DNA from: Thermochromatium tepidum ATCC 43061
GTDB lineage: Bacteria > Pseudomonadota > Gammaproteobacteria > Chromatiales > Chromatiaceae
DNA: 64,000 nt
Reading direction: 5' to 3'
Assembly (NCBI RefSeq): GCF_009664085.1
Contig: NZ_CP039268.1
Span: forward strand, 419,501-483,500
Made by a program: the position numbers and the translations under genes
Part shown: positions 1 to 10,514 of the stretch, in pieces
How the letters are laid out: each line of letters starts with the position of its first letter
Position numbering within the stretch: position 1 is the first letter of the stretch
The notes under the pieces: generated by a model
Told to the model about the DNA's origin: nothing
What the model saw: only the letters and a program-made list of their open reading frames with translations
Database searches by the model: none

Positions 1-470
1 ACCGCGCGCGCGAGGCCGCCGAGGCCGCGATCAGGAGCCCGCTGCTGGAAGACATCGATCTGGCCGGCGCCAAGGGGATCCTGGTCAACATCACTGCCGG
101 TCTGAGCCTGACCATCGGCGAGTTCGACGAGGTCGGTAACACGGTGCGCGACTTCGCCGACGACGATGCCACAGTAGTCGTGGGGACCGTGGTCGATCCG
201 GAACTGGAGGACGAGCTGCGCGTGACCGTGGTGGCCACCGGGCTTGGCGACCGGCGCGTCAAGGTCAAGCGCCCAACGGGTGAGCCATCCATCCGCCTGA
301 TCACTGGAGAGGCAGCCGACTCGGCGCCCGATTATCGCGAGCTGGACCGCCGTCCGGCCGTCTATCGCAAGGGTTTGATCGGGGCAGGTTCGTCTGCGTC
401 CGACAAGGGCGACGAAAACGATCTGGATTACCTGGATATTCCGGCCTTCCTGCGCCGTCAGGCGGATTGA
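1..470 (+). CDS. ftsZ: Cell division protein FtsZ, C-terminal part (5' end outside window)
   Basis: FtsZ is the tubulin-like GTPase that forms the cytokinetic ring. The reading frame is open from base 3, so the start lies upstream of the window. Visible are the end of the GTPase core (SPLLEDIDLAGAKGILVNI, then a GEFDEVG stretch), the C-terminal tubulin-like domain (TVVVGTVVDPELEDELRVTVVATG), a variable linker, and the conserved C-terminal peptide LDIPAFLRRQAD that binds FtsA, ZipA and ZapD. It is followed by lpxC on the same strand, as in the dcw cluster of gammaproteobacteria. The family is certain. Confidence 0.96.
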   Translation, partial: RAREAAEAAIRSPLLEDIDLAGAKGILVNITAGLSLTIGEFDEVGNTVRDFADDDATVVVGTVVDPELEDELRVTVVATGLGDRRVKVKRPTGEPSIRLITGEAADSAPDYRELDRRPAVYRKGLIGAGSSASDKGDENDLDYLDIPAFLRRQAD

Positions 471-537
471 TCAGGATGTTCCCTGTATTAAAAAAATGAT
501 ATAAAACAAAGCTGTACTGCTTTTTTGAGCATCGAGC

Positions 538-566
538 TTGAAAAAATTTCGGGAAAACCCTAGTAT
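538..566 (+). promoter_or_regulatory. Predicted sigma-70 promoter for lpxC
   Basis: TTGAAA at 538-543 and TAGTAT at 561-566 are separated by 17 bases, a near-consensus -35/-10 pair, in the AT-rich gap between ftsZ and lpxC. It would give lpxC its own promoter inside the division cluster. Transcription has not been shown; the call rests on the motif and its position. Confidence 0.55.
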
Positions 567-702
567 GGTCCTCGCCACGTCTCTGTGTCTGGGGGCGTGG
601 GCGATCTCAATATAAGGGTCCGAGGCGCTGAGGCCTCGTGTCCGTCTCGAACGGCCGAATACCCAATGTTTGCCGTGGGTTATCATGGGAGATCCTCAAT
701 CG

Positions 703-1614
703 ATGCTCAAGCAGCGTACACTGAAAAACACGATCCGGGCGACCGGGGTCGGATTGCATACGGGCGAAAAGGTCGAACTGACCCTGCGCCCGGCGGCACC
801 CGACACGGGGATCGTCTTCCGCCGCATCGATCTGGATCGCCCGGTCACCATCGCGGCCACACCCTTCAACGTTGGCGATACGCGGTTGTCGACCACCCTG
901 TTCAACGGCGATGTACGGATCTCAACCGTCGAGCATCTGCTGGCGGCCTTCGCCGGTCTAGGGATCGACAACGCCTATGTCGATCTGGCCGCCGCCGAGG
1001 TGCCGATCATGGACGGCAGCGCCGCGCCCTTTGTCTTTCTGTTGCAATCGGCAGGGATCGAGGAGCAGTCCAAGGCCAAGCGTTTCATCCAGATCAAACG
1101 CCCGGTCGAGGTGAGCGACGGCGACAAATTCGCGCGTCTTACCCCCTATGATGGATTCAGGGTGCGTTTTTCGATCGAGTTCGACCATCCAGCCTTTCAG
1201 TTGCGCGCGAACCAGGCCGAGTTCGATTTCTCGACCGCCTCCTTCGTGCGAGAACTGAGCCGGGCGCGCACCTTTGGGTTTTTGCGCGACATCGAGGCGC
1301 TGCACCGCCAGAACCTGGCCCTTGGCGGCAGTCTCGATAATGCCGTGGTGATCGACGAATACCGCATCCTGAACGAGGACGGACTGCGCTACGAAGACGA
1401 GTTCGTCCGGCACAAGATCCTGGATGCCATCGGCGATCTCTATCTATTGGGCCATACCCTGATCGGCGCCTTCGAGGGCCACAAGTCTGGGCACGCGCTC
1501 AACAATCTGCTGCTGCGCGCCCTCCTTGCCGATCGATCGGCCTGGGAAGAGGTCGTGTTCGAGGACTCCACCGCCGCGCCGATCTGTTATGCCCAGCCGG
1601 TACCCGCCCTTTGA
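703..1614 (+). CDS. lpxC: UDP-3-O-acyl-N-acetylglucosamine deacetylase LpxC
   Basis: LpxC is a zinc amidase that catalyses the committed step of lipid A synthesis in the cytoplasm. The protein has 303 residues, close to the 305 of E. coli LpxC. It starts MLKQRTLKN like family members; the frame is open upstream, but ATG 703 has GGAGA about ten bases before it. Zinc ligands are visible: His78 in TVEHLLAAF, then His and Asp in [10 protein letters not shown]. The late [12 protein letters not shown] motif carries the catalytic His. It lies between ftsZ and secA as expected, with a predicted promoter at 538-566. Confidence 0.97.
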   Translation: MLKQRTLKNTIRATGVGLHTGEKVELTLRPAAPDTGIVFRRIDLDRPVTIAATPFNVGDTRLSTTLFNGDVRISTVEHLLAAFAGLGIDNAYVDLAAAEVPIMDGSAAPFVFLLQSAGIEEQSKAKRFIQIKRPVEVSDGDKFARLTPYDGFRVRFSIEFDHPAFQLRANQAEFDFSTASFVRELSRARTFGFLRDIEALHRQNLALGGSLDNAVVIDEYRILNEDGLRYEDEFVRHKILDAIGDLYLLGHTLIGAFEGHKSGHALNNLLLRALLADRSAWEEVVFEDSTAAPICYAQPVPAL

Positions 1615-2076
1615 TCAGTCCGTCCTCCCCTCGGGCGTCGTGCGAGCGCCATGCCGTGCGAGTCGCCTGAGTGCCTCGCTCAGGCGCGGGTCACGCTGAT
1701 GCTCCGCTGCCTCCAGCAAATGTCTCGCTGCCGTCTCCGAGAGTCGGACGCGCCGGCTCACCGCGGCGCGTCCGGACGATTCGTGTTCAGGCAATCTGAT
1801 CTGAAATCCGACCGCTTCGACGTGGTAAGATTTCAGCGATGCCAAAATCTCACCTGCTAAAAAACGTGCGCGCATCAGCCATGCTGTGGAATCCAAGAAC
1901 AGCGTCAGGCGACCATCGGCAAGCCTCAGGTCCAGGCAGTGCGCGCCCAGCCGTCCAGGCAAAAGCGCCCGAATCTCGGCGACGAGCGTCGGTTCGTGTC
2001 GGTCCTGTTCAAGCCGAACGCGCGCCAATCCGTGATGGTTCAGATGATCACGGATGTGTCGAAAACCTCGTCTCAT
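1615..2076 (-). CDS. DUF721/DciA-like protein
   Basis: This 153-residue protein has the DUF721 pattern: an N-terminal region with basic residues, then a central segment (RALLPGRLGAHCLDLRLADGRLTLFLDSTAWLMRARF, given here only as a span at residues ~35-75) that looks like a small alpha/beta fold. DUF721 proteins include DciA, which helps load the replicative helicase where DnaC is absent. The position between lpxC and an M23 peptidase/secA, reading against them, is the usual place of this gene in related gammaproteobacteria. ATG 2074-2076 is chosen as start; the frame runs on upstream to a TTG. The function of this copy is inferred from family and position. Confidence 0.7.
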   Translation of the reverse strand: MRRGFRHIRDHLNHHGLARVRLEQDRHEPTLVAEIRALLPGRLGAHCLDLRLADGRLTLFLDSTAWLMRARFLAGEILASLKSYHVEAVGFQIRLPEHESSGRAAVSRRVRLSETAARHLLEAAEHQRDPRLSEALRRLARHGARTTPEGRTD

Positions 2077-2227
2077 CGCAACATCCTGCTTTTCACACAA
2101 GCCTCTCCCACACTTCCCGAGACCAATCCGCCGTATCGCCCACCCCTATGGATCTGGGCAGGACTCGGGGCCATGCCCGATGTCGGCTGCGCCCGGCGTC
2201 GGACCTGACCAGTAGAAGAGATCAACC

Positions 2228-3136
2228 ATGTCCCACATCGCTCGCAAGAAGACTCAACGCGGTCAGACCCTGGTCATGTTCTCGGCCGTCTCTAGCTTCG
2301 CCCTGGCCGGGGTTGGATTTGGGTTCTTGATCGGTGATCAGACCGGCGTGCCCAGCAGGACTCATATCACCACGGAGTTTGCGCCCGTCAAGCCTGCGGT
2401 GACCGATTCCGATGAAATCGGCACCATGATCGCCCGCTTGGGTGAGATGGAGGCCGAAGTCCAGAGGATCAATGCGCTCGGTGAGCGTCTGGTCCAGATT
2501 TCGGGTCTCGATCCCCAGGAGTTCGATTTCGTGAATCGTCCGCCACGTGGAGGTCCGGAGACGGCGAGGACGCGCGATTACACGATCAAGGAATTGGCCG
2601 ATGAGCTCTCGACACTCGCGGTGCTGGTTCAGGATCGCGAGCGCAAGCTCGAGCGTCTGGCCGATCAAATCCTGGAGCAGCGGCCACGGACGGCCAGCGC
2701 GCAATTGAGCAGCTCGCCGTGGCCGGTGCGTTCAGGCTATATCAGCTCTCCCTATGGATTTCGGGTGCATCCGGTCCGTAACGTGCGTCAATTCCACGAG
2801 GGCGTTGATTTCGTCGCCAAGCGCGGCAGTCCCGTCCTGGCCGTCGCCGATGGGATCGTGGTCCTCAGCGGTTGGCGCACCGGCTATGGGAATCTGGTTG
2901 ACATTCAGCATCGCGATGGCCTGGTGACGCGCTATGCCCACAACAGCACCAATTTGGTGCGCGAAGGTGACCTGGTCAGACAGGGCCAGCAGATCGCGAC
3001 CGTCGGTTCAACCGGGACGGCGACCGGTCCCCATGTGCATTTCGAGTTGCGCCGCAACGGGTATCCCATCGATCCCATGCCCTATCTGCGCAGCCAGCCG
3101 GCCCAGCGTCTGGCCAGCGCCGAGCTGTTACGCTGA
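2228..3136 (+). CDS. M23 family metallopeptidase (peptidoglycan endopeptidase)
   Basis: This 302-residue membrane-anchored or exported cell-wall hydrolase has a basic N-terminus followed by a hydrophobic segment at about residues 17-35, a helical, probably coiled-coil region at 65-155, and a C-terminal LysM-independent peptidase M23 domain. The zinc site is readable: His190 and Asp194 in FHEGVDF, and HVH at 269-271 in GPHVHFELR, so it should be an active enzyme rather than an EnvC/NlpD-type activator. It sits just upstream of secA and divergent from the DciA-like gene, an order common in gammaproteobacteria. Confidence 0.88.
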   Translation: MSHIARKKTQRGQTLVMFSAVSSFALAGVGFGFLIGDQTGVPSRTHITTEFAPVKPAVTDSDEIGTMIARLGEMEAEVQRINALGERLVQISGLDPQEFDFVNRPPRGGPETARTRDYTIKELADELSTLAVLVQDRERKLERLADQILEQRPRTASAQLSSSPWPVRSGYISSPYGFRVHPVRNVRQFHEGVDFVAKRGSPVLAVADGIVVLSGWRTGYGNLVDIQHRDGLVTRYAHNSTNLVREGDLVRQGQQIATVGSTGTATGPHVHFELRRNGYPIDPMPYLRSQPAQRLASAELLR

Positions 3137-3262
3137 CTGCTCCATCGAGATCCAAACGCCCGGGTCGCCTCGGGCGTATCCGCCGGGCGTCGGGTTGCGG
3201 CCAAATCCGTTATCATCCGTCGCCTTCTGCGAAAGGCCTCCTTTTATCCAAAGAATCCCGCG

Positions 3263-6085
<2,823 letters not shown>

Positions 6086-6102
6086 TGGGGCGGGATGACG
6101 TC

Positions 6103-7320
6103 ATGAGCGAGCGCAAGATCGATCTGTCCCTTCTGCCGATCCCCGGCGTGCGTCTTTCGACCATCGGGGCGGGTATCCGCTATCAGGGGCGCGACGATCT
6201 GCTCCTGATCGAGCTCGCGCCAGGTGCGACGGCCGCCGCCGTCTTCACCCGCAATGCCTTCTGTGCTGCGCCTGTGACCCTGGCGCGTCATCATCTGCAC
6301 CAGGCCGCACCGCGTTATCTGCTCGTCAACGCGGGCAACGCCAATGCCGGGACCGGGGCGCGTGGTCTTGCCGATGCCCGGGCCTGCTGTATCGCGCTCG
6401 CCGAGGCCGCCGGCTGTCGGCCCGAGGAGGTCTTGCCCTTCTCGACCGGGGTGATCGGTGAGCCGCTGCCGGTCGAGCGGCTGACGCGGGTCCTGCCGGC
6501 CTTGCTCGAACGACTGGCGCCCGACGCCTGGCCGGCGGCGGCGCACGCCATCATGACCACAGACACTGTCCCCAAGCTCTACTCGCACACCTTCGAAGTC
6601 GCCGGACAGCGGGCGAGCATCACCGGCATCGCCAAGGGCGCGGGCATGATCTGTCCCGACATGGCGACCATGCTCGCCTTCATCGCGACAGATGCCGCCG
6701 TGGCGCCCGAGGCGTTACAGGACTGTCTTAGAGCGGCGGCCGACCGCTCGTTCAACGCCATCACCATCGATGGCGATACCTCGACCAACGATGCCTGCGT
6801 GCTCATGGCGACCGGGGCGCTCGGCAACCCGCCCATCGTCGCGACGGGCGGTGCCGACTATAGGGCCCTGCAGGCGGCGGTCGAGTCGGTCTGTATCGAA
6901 CTGGCGACGGCCATCGTGCGCGATGGCGAGGGCGCGACCAAGCTGGTGCGGGTGCGGGTCGAGCGGGCGCGCGATCGCGACGAGGCGCGGCGGGTCGCCT
7001 ATACCATCGCCCACTCGCCCCTGGTCAAGACCGCGCTCTTTGCCTCGGATCCCAACTGGGGTCGGATCCTGGCCGCCGTAGGGCGAGCCGGTGTCGAACA
7101 GCTGGTCATCGAAGAGGTAAACATCTGGTTGGGTGAGGTGCAGATCGTGGCGGCGGGCGGGCGCGCGGCGAATTACACCGAGCAGGCCGGGGCCGCGGTC
7201 ATGGCCGAGTCCGAGATCCTGATCCGGGTCGCGCTCGGGCGCGGCGAGGTCGCGGCCGAGGTGCTCACCTGTGACCTCTCTTGTGACTATGTGCGCATCA
7301 ATGCCGAGTATCGGAGCTGA
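6103..7320 (+). CDS. argJ: Bifunctional glutamate N-acetyltransferase / amino-acid acetyltransferase ArgJ
   Basis: ArgJ moves the acetyl group from N-acetylornithine to glutamate, recycling acetyl in arginine synthesis. The 405-residue precursor has the self-cleavage site in KGAGMICPDMATMLAF, where Thr of ATML becomes the N-terminal nucleophile of the beta chain. The C-terminal half has the conserved SPLVKTALFASDPNWGRILAA block. An in-frame ATG at 6085 overlaps the secA stop codon (TGATG) and could be used instead; 6103 gives the family-like start MSERKIDLSLLP. It ends next to the Nudix gene, so secA-argJ-mutT are probably cotranscribed. Confidence 0.96.
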   Translation: MSERKIDLSLLPIPGVRLSTIGAGIRYQGRDDLLLIELAPGATAAAVFTRNAFCAAPVTLARHHLHQAAPRYLLVNAGNANAGTGARGLADARACCIALAEAAGCRPEEVLPFSTGVIGEPLPVERLTRVLPALLERLAPDAWPAAAHAIMTTDTVPKLYSHTFEVAGQRASITGIAKGAGMICPDMATMLAFIATDAAVAPEALQDCLRAAADRSFNAITIDGDTSTNDACVLMATGALGNPPIVATGGADYRALQAAVESVCIELATAIVRDGEGATKLVRVRVERARDRDEARRVAYTIAHSPLVKTALFASDPNWGRILAAVGRAGVEQLVIEEVNIWLGEVQIVAAGGRAANYTEQAGAAVMAESEILIRVALGRGEVAAEVLTCDLSCDYVRINAEYRS

Positions 7321-7355
7321 TGGGCCCTGGAGTGGGTCGGCTCACTGAGCGACCT

Positions 7356-8303
7356 ATGGCCGAGGCCATCCACGTCATGGTCGGCGTCATCGCCGACTCA
7401 GCCGGGCGCATCCTGATCACTAGACGCCCGGACCAGGTGCCTCAGGGCGGCCTCTGGGAGTTTCCAGGTGGCAAACTGGAGTCCGGTGAGTCACCCGAGT
7501 CTGGGCTTGCGCGCGAGCTCGATGAGGAACTCGGCATCCAGGTCCATGCCAGCCGCCCGCTGATCCGCGTCCAGCATGACTATGGCGATCGTCGCGTGCT
7601 GCTCGATGTACATCGGGTAGACAGGTATGGTGGCGTTCCGCACGGACGCGAGGGCCAACCGCTCACCTGGCTGGTGCCTGAGGCGCTGGACCCGGCCCTC
7701 TTTCCCGCCGCCGATCGTCCCATCATCACCGCACTGCGCCTGCCGCCATTGATGCTGATCACGGGTGAGGATCCTGGGCGGGCGGATGCGTTCCTGGCGC
7801 GCCTGGGGCGTGCTCTGGAGGCCGGTGTGCGGCTGGTGCAGCTGCGTGCGCATCCGCTTGGCGCACGCGACTATGCGCGCCTGGCGCAGGCAGCCTACGA
7901 TCTCTGCAATCACAGGGGCGCCAAACTGCTGCTCAATCGCGACCCTGCCGAGGTCAGCGGCGTCCCGCGTCATGGTCTGCACCTAAACAGCCGGGTATTG
8001 ATGGGGCTCAAGGGGCGTCCAGGCCGATCGGATGAATGGGTCGGTGCCTCTTGTCACGATCCAGAACAACTGGCGCGCGCGGTCACCCTGGGTCTGGATT
8101 ATGCCCTGCTTTCGCCGGTCAGGCCCACGGCCAGCCATCCCGGGGCCCGTCCACTCGGCTGGGAGACCTTCGCCGCCTGGGTCGATCCCGTGCCCTTGCC
8201 GGTCTATGCACTCGGTGGCCTGACGATGGACGACCTGGACGCCGCCTTCCGGCACGGCGCTCAAGGCATCGCCGCCATCCGCGGGCTGTGGCCAGGGTAC
8301 TAG
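7356..8303 (+). CDS. Nudix hydrolase (MutT) fused to a ThiE/TenI-like domain
   Basis: The N-terminal ~130 residues are a MutT-type Nudix domain with a perfect Nudix box (GKLESGESPESGLARELDEE then LGI), expected to hydrolyse 8-oxo-dGTP. The C-terminal ~170 residues form a thiamine-phosphate-synthase-like TIM barrel (QLRAHP, LLLNRDP, GLHLNS, LDYALLSPVRPTASHPG, YALGG). The lysines usual in ThiE (QLREK and the T-T-K loop) are His here, so thiamine synthesis is doubtful. MutT-ThiE fusions are known in gammaproteobacteria. The frame continues up to an ATG at 7320 overlapping the argJ stop; ATG 7356 fits the family start better. Confidence 0.88.
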   Translation: MAEAIHVMVGVIADSAGRILITRRPDQVPQGGLWEFPGGKLESGESPESGLARELDEELGIQVHASRPLIRVQHDYGDRRVLLDVHRVDRYGGVPHGREGQPLTWLVPEALDPALFPAADRPIITALRLPPLMLITGEDPGRADAFLARLGRALEAGVRLVQLRAHPLGARDYARLAQAAYDLCNHRGAKLLLNRDPAEVSGVPRHGLHLNSRVLMGLKGRPGRSDEWVGASCHDPEQLARAVTLGLDYALLSPVRPTASHPGARPLGWETFAAWVDPVPLPVYALGGLTMDDLDAAFRHGAQGIAAIRGLWPGY

Positions 8304-8336
8304 GCTGGCCGTCTCCCGTTCCATCAGACTTACTCA

Positions 8337-9656
8337 TTCCTGCTCACACAGGAACAAAGCTGACTTCCTGCTTCCCAGAGGCCGGTTTCGTCTTGAGCGT
8401 GCGCCCAAGACCAGAGTCCGCCTCTCCACAGGCTGTCACCGAGCAATCAGCGTGTCGCTGAAAGGGCTGGCAGCCGCCAGCCGAACTCTCGGCCACCTTT
8501 TTCAGATTGATCGCCGCGTTCGCATCGCGGTCGTGGATACTTCCGCAATCCGGACACGTCCACTCACGCACCGACAGCGGCAAATCGTCGAGCTTGTGCC
8601 CACACGCCGAGCACGTCTTGCTGCTCGCAAAGAAACGATCTGCCACCACCACGACGCCGCCGCGCATCGCCGCCTTGTATTCCAGTTGCCGACGGAACTC
8701 GAAGAAGCTCATGTCGGCGATGGAGCGCGCCAGATGGCGGTTCTTCACCATGCCACGCACATTCAGATCCTCGATGCCGATGGTGTGGAACCGGCGCGTG
8801 AGGTTGGTGGTGAGCTTGTGCAGTGCGTCCGCGCGGATGTTGGCGATCCTGGCGTGCAGCTTTGCCAGTCTGGCCCTGGCCTTCTTGCGGTTGGCCGAAC
8901 CTTTTTGCTTGCGACTTAGGCTGCGCGAGAGCCTGCGCAATCGGTCCAGCAGCGACTTGTGGGGCTTCGGACCCGGGATGGTCTCTCCCGTCGAGAGCGT
9001 TGCGAGTGCCGACACGCCCAGATCGACGCCTGCCGCGCCTTGGTTTTCGGCCTTGGGCAGGTGCGAGGTGTCGGGCGTGTCCACGGTGATGCTGACGAAC
9101 CAGCGGTCGGCCACACGGGAGACGGTGGCCGACATGAGCTTGCCAGCAAAACGCAACGACTCACGCATCCGCACCCAGCCGAGATGGGGGATGCGAATGC
9201 GGCAGCCGTCGATGTCGAACTGGTCGTTGGTGAGCGTGAAGCGGTCGTGCACGCCCTTCTTGCGAAACTGCGGATAGCGGGCACGACCGGCGAAGAAGTT
9301 CTGGAACGCCTGACCTAACTGGATGATCGCCATCTGCGGCGCATTCTTCGTGACTTCGAGCATCCAAGGGAACTGCTCGCGCTTGATGGCGTTCAACTGA
9401 CGGCACAGCGCCATTTGCGAGGGCTTTGGCAATGAAGGATCGGCCTTTGCCGCCTCGTACTGGCGCTTCCACTCGGCCAGTGCCCAGTTGTAGGCAAAGC
9501 GGGCGACGCCACACGCGCGGGCCAAGTAGGTCGCCTGTGTGTTGTTGGGATCGAGTGCGATGCGGTGGGCAATCAGCACTGTGCAGCCTCCACAGAGGAC
9601 ACACCCCTAAGAACTCGGCGGCCTCTTGGATGCATGACCATCTTGCGTGACATGCA
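8337..9656 (-). mobile_element. Solo-tnpB element of the IS200/IS605 type (ends approximate)
   Basis: A tnpB gene without a TnpA transposase is bracketed by palindromes of the kind found at IS605-type ends. Downstream of tnpB is a perfect 6-bp stem (8337-8342 with 8349-8354, TTCCTG/CAGGAA, 6-base loop) that overlaps the tnpB stop codon. Upstream is TGCATG/CATGCA at 9631-9636 and 9651-9656. IS605-type elements have no terminal inverted repeats or target duplication, so exact ends cannot be fixed from one copy; the coordinates given are palindrome to palindrome. It lies in the convergent gap between mutT and yacG. Confidence 0.6.
8344..9579 (-). CDS. tnpB: RNA-guided endonuclease TnpB (IS200/IS605 family)
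   Basis: TnpB is the RuvC-like, omega-RNA-guided nuclease of IS605-type elements and the ancestor of Cas12. The 411 residues look complete: N-terminal helix-turn-helix/wedge part, RuvC-I Asp186 in AAGVDLGVSAL, RuvC-II Glu270 in GIEDLN, a zinc finger CSACG (323-326) and CPDCG (342-345), and RuvC-III DRDANAAINL with Asp352. All three catalytic acids are present. The C-terminal tail ends in a KPASGKQE-type motif seen in many TnpBs. Its omega RNA is expected to overlap the 3' end of the gene and run across the hairpin at 8337-8354. A strong promoter lies 81-108 bases upstream. Confidence 0.93.
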   Translation of the reverse strand: MLIAHRIALDPNNTQATYLARACGVARFAYNWALAEWKRQYEAAKADPSLPKPSQMALCRQLNAIKREQFPWMLEVTKNAPQMAIIQLGQAFQNFFAGRARYPQFRKKGVHDRFTLTNDQFDIDGCRIRIPHLGWVRMRESLRFAGKLMSATVSRVADRWFVSITVDTPDTSHLPKAENQGAAGVDLGVSALATLSTGETIPGPKPHKSLLDRLRRLSRSLSRKQKGSANRKKARARLAKLHARIANIRADALHKLTTNLTRRFHTIGIEDLNVRGMVKNRHLARSIADMSFFEFRRQLEYKAAMRGGVVVVADRFFASSKTCSACGHKLDDLPLSVREWTCPDCGSIHDRDANAAINLKKVAESSAGGCQPFQRHADCSVTACGEADSGLGRTLKTKPASGKQEVSFVPV

Positions 9657-9659
9657 GAT

Positions 9660-9687
9660 ATTATAACATTCGCACAAAAAAGTTCAA
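9660..9687 (-). promoter_or_regulatory. Predicted sigma-70 promoter of tnpB
   Basis: Read on the minus strand, TTGAAC (9682-9687) and a perfect TATAAT (9660-9665) are 16 bases apart, pointing at tnpB, whose ATG is at 9579. The TTAT just inside it could also be the element's target motif, in which case the -35 box would belong to flanking DNA. Confidence 0.55.
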
Positions 9688-9713
9688 CTATTAACGAAAC
9701 TGGTCGAGCCCTG

Positions 9714-9737
9714 AATCAAGGGCATCGGCCCTTGATT
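9714..9737. repeat. Perfect 10-bp inverted repeat in the leader of the TlpA operon
   Basis: AATCAAGGGC (9714-9723) and GCCCTTGATT (9728-9737) flank a 4-base loop, 50 bases upstream of the tlpA-like start. No T-run follows, so a terminator is unlikely. It may be an operator or an mRNA leader hairpin. Confidence 0.5.
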
Positions 9738-9789
9738 TAGCCTTTCCAGGCTACATCCTGGACCAACAGGCCCCTTGGTGGAGGATTCC

Positions 9790-10296
9790 ATGAAGATCAT
9801 TGCACTTACCCTAGGTGTGCTGACGTGTGGATCCATGGCGATCCAGGCCGCCGAGCCGGGCACCCCAGCCCCCAGCTGTCGCGTGCCTACACTCTCGGGC
9901 CACTCCAGCGTCGATCCGTCCGCCTCCCGCGCCAAGGTGGTCTATCTCGATTTCTGGGCCTCCTGGTGTGGCCCCTGTGCCCAGTCCTTCCCTGTGCTCG
10001 ACCAACTCCAGTCGGAGCTGGGGGGACAGGGATTCGAGGTCATCGCCATCAATCTAGACGAGGAGCCTCAGGAGGCACTCGGGTTTCTGCAACGACATCC
10101 GGTCCACTTCACCATCGGTGCCGACCCCGAGGGGCGCTGTCCGCGCCTCTACGGCGTCAAGGGCATGCCGACCTCGTATCTGATCGATCGCGCGGGGCGC
10201 ATCCGGGAGGTCCACGAGGGTTTTAAGACCAGCGACACCGCGAAGCGGCGGGCCCAGATCGAATCACTGCTCTCAGAGCCCCGCGCGACACCATGA
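9790..10296 (+). CDS. TlpA-like exported thioredoxin-fold protein
   Basis: This 168-residue protein has a signal peptide (MKIIALTLGVLTCGSMAIQA, cleavage near AA|EP) and a TlpA/ResA-type thioredoxin domain with the active-site WCGPC in FWASWCGPCAQSFP and a later cis-Pro motif KGMPTSYLIDRAG. It should be a periplasmic disulfide reductase, often serving cytochrome or metal-centre maturation. ATG 9790 follows GGAGG by five bases. The stop overlaps the start of the next gene (ATGA), so it heads a tight four-gene operon with DUF4266, DUF3570 and ApbE proteins. Confidence 0.9.
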   Translation: MKIIALTLGVLTCGSMAIQAAEPGTPAPSCRVPTLSGHSSVDPSASRAKVVYLDFWASWCGPCAQSFPVLDQLQSELGGQGFEVIAINLDEEPQEALGFLQRHPVHFTIGADPEGRCPRLYGVKGMPTSYLIDRAGRIREVHEGFKTSDTAKRRAQIESLLSEPRATP

Positions 10297-10514
10297 CCAC
10301 CCAATACCGGTTCGGACCCCTGATGCTCCTGACCACCTGGCTGTGCGGCTGCGCGACCCAGGTCGCGCCCTGGGAGCGCGGACGGCTCGCGCGCCCCGAG
10401 ATGGCGCTAGAACCCTATCCGCTGGAGGCCAGCCTCCGTCAGCACGTCTTTTTCTCCAAAGAGTCCGTCAGCGGCGGCTATGGTGTGGGAGGAGGCGGGT
10501 GTGGCTGTAACTGA
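10293..10514 (+). CDS. DUF4266 small lipoprotein
   Basis: This 73-residue protein has a hydrophobic leader ending in a lipobox-like LCGC with Cys20, followed by the DUF4266 signature APWERGRLARPEM and a C-terminal Gly/Cys-rich tail GGYGVGGGGCGCN. Family members are always small, exported and paired with a DUF3570 protein; the biochemical role is unknown. It overlaps the TlpA-like gene by four bases. The codons of its glycine tail hold the Shine-Dalgarno sequence GGAGGAGG (10488-10495) of the next gene. Confidence 0.85.
   Translation: MTTQYRFGPLMLLTTWLCGCATQVAPWERGRLARPEMALEPYPLEASLRQHVFFSKESVSGGYGVGGGGCGCN

Noticed and set aside
508-523. Possible terminator after ftsZ (AAAGC/GCTTT followed by T's)
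   Set aside because: The stem is only five AT-rich pairs, too weak to claim.
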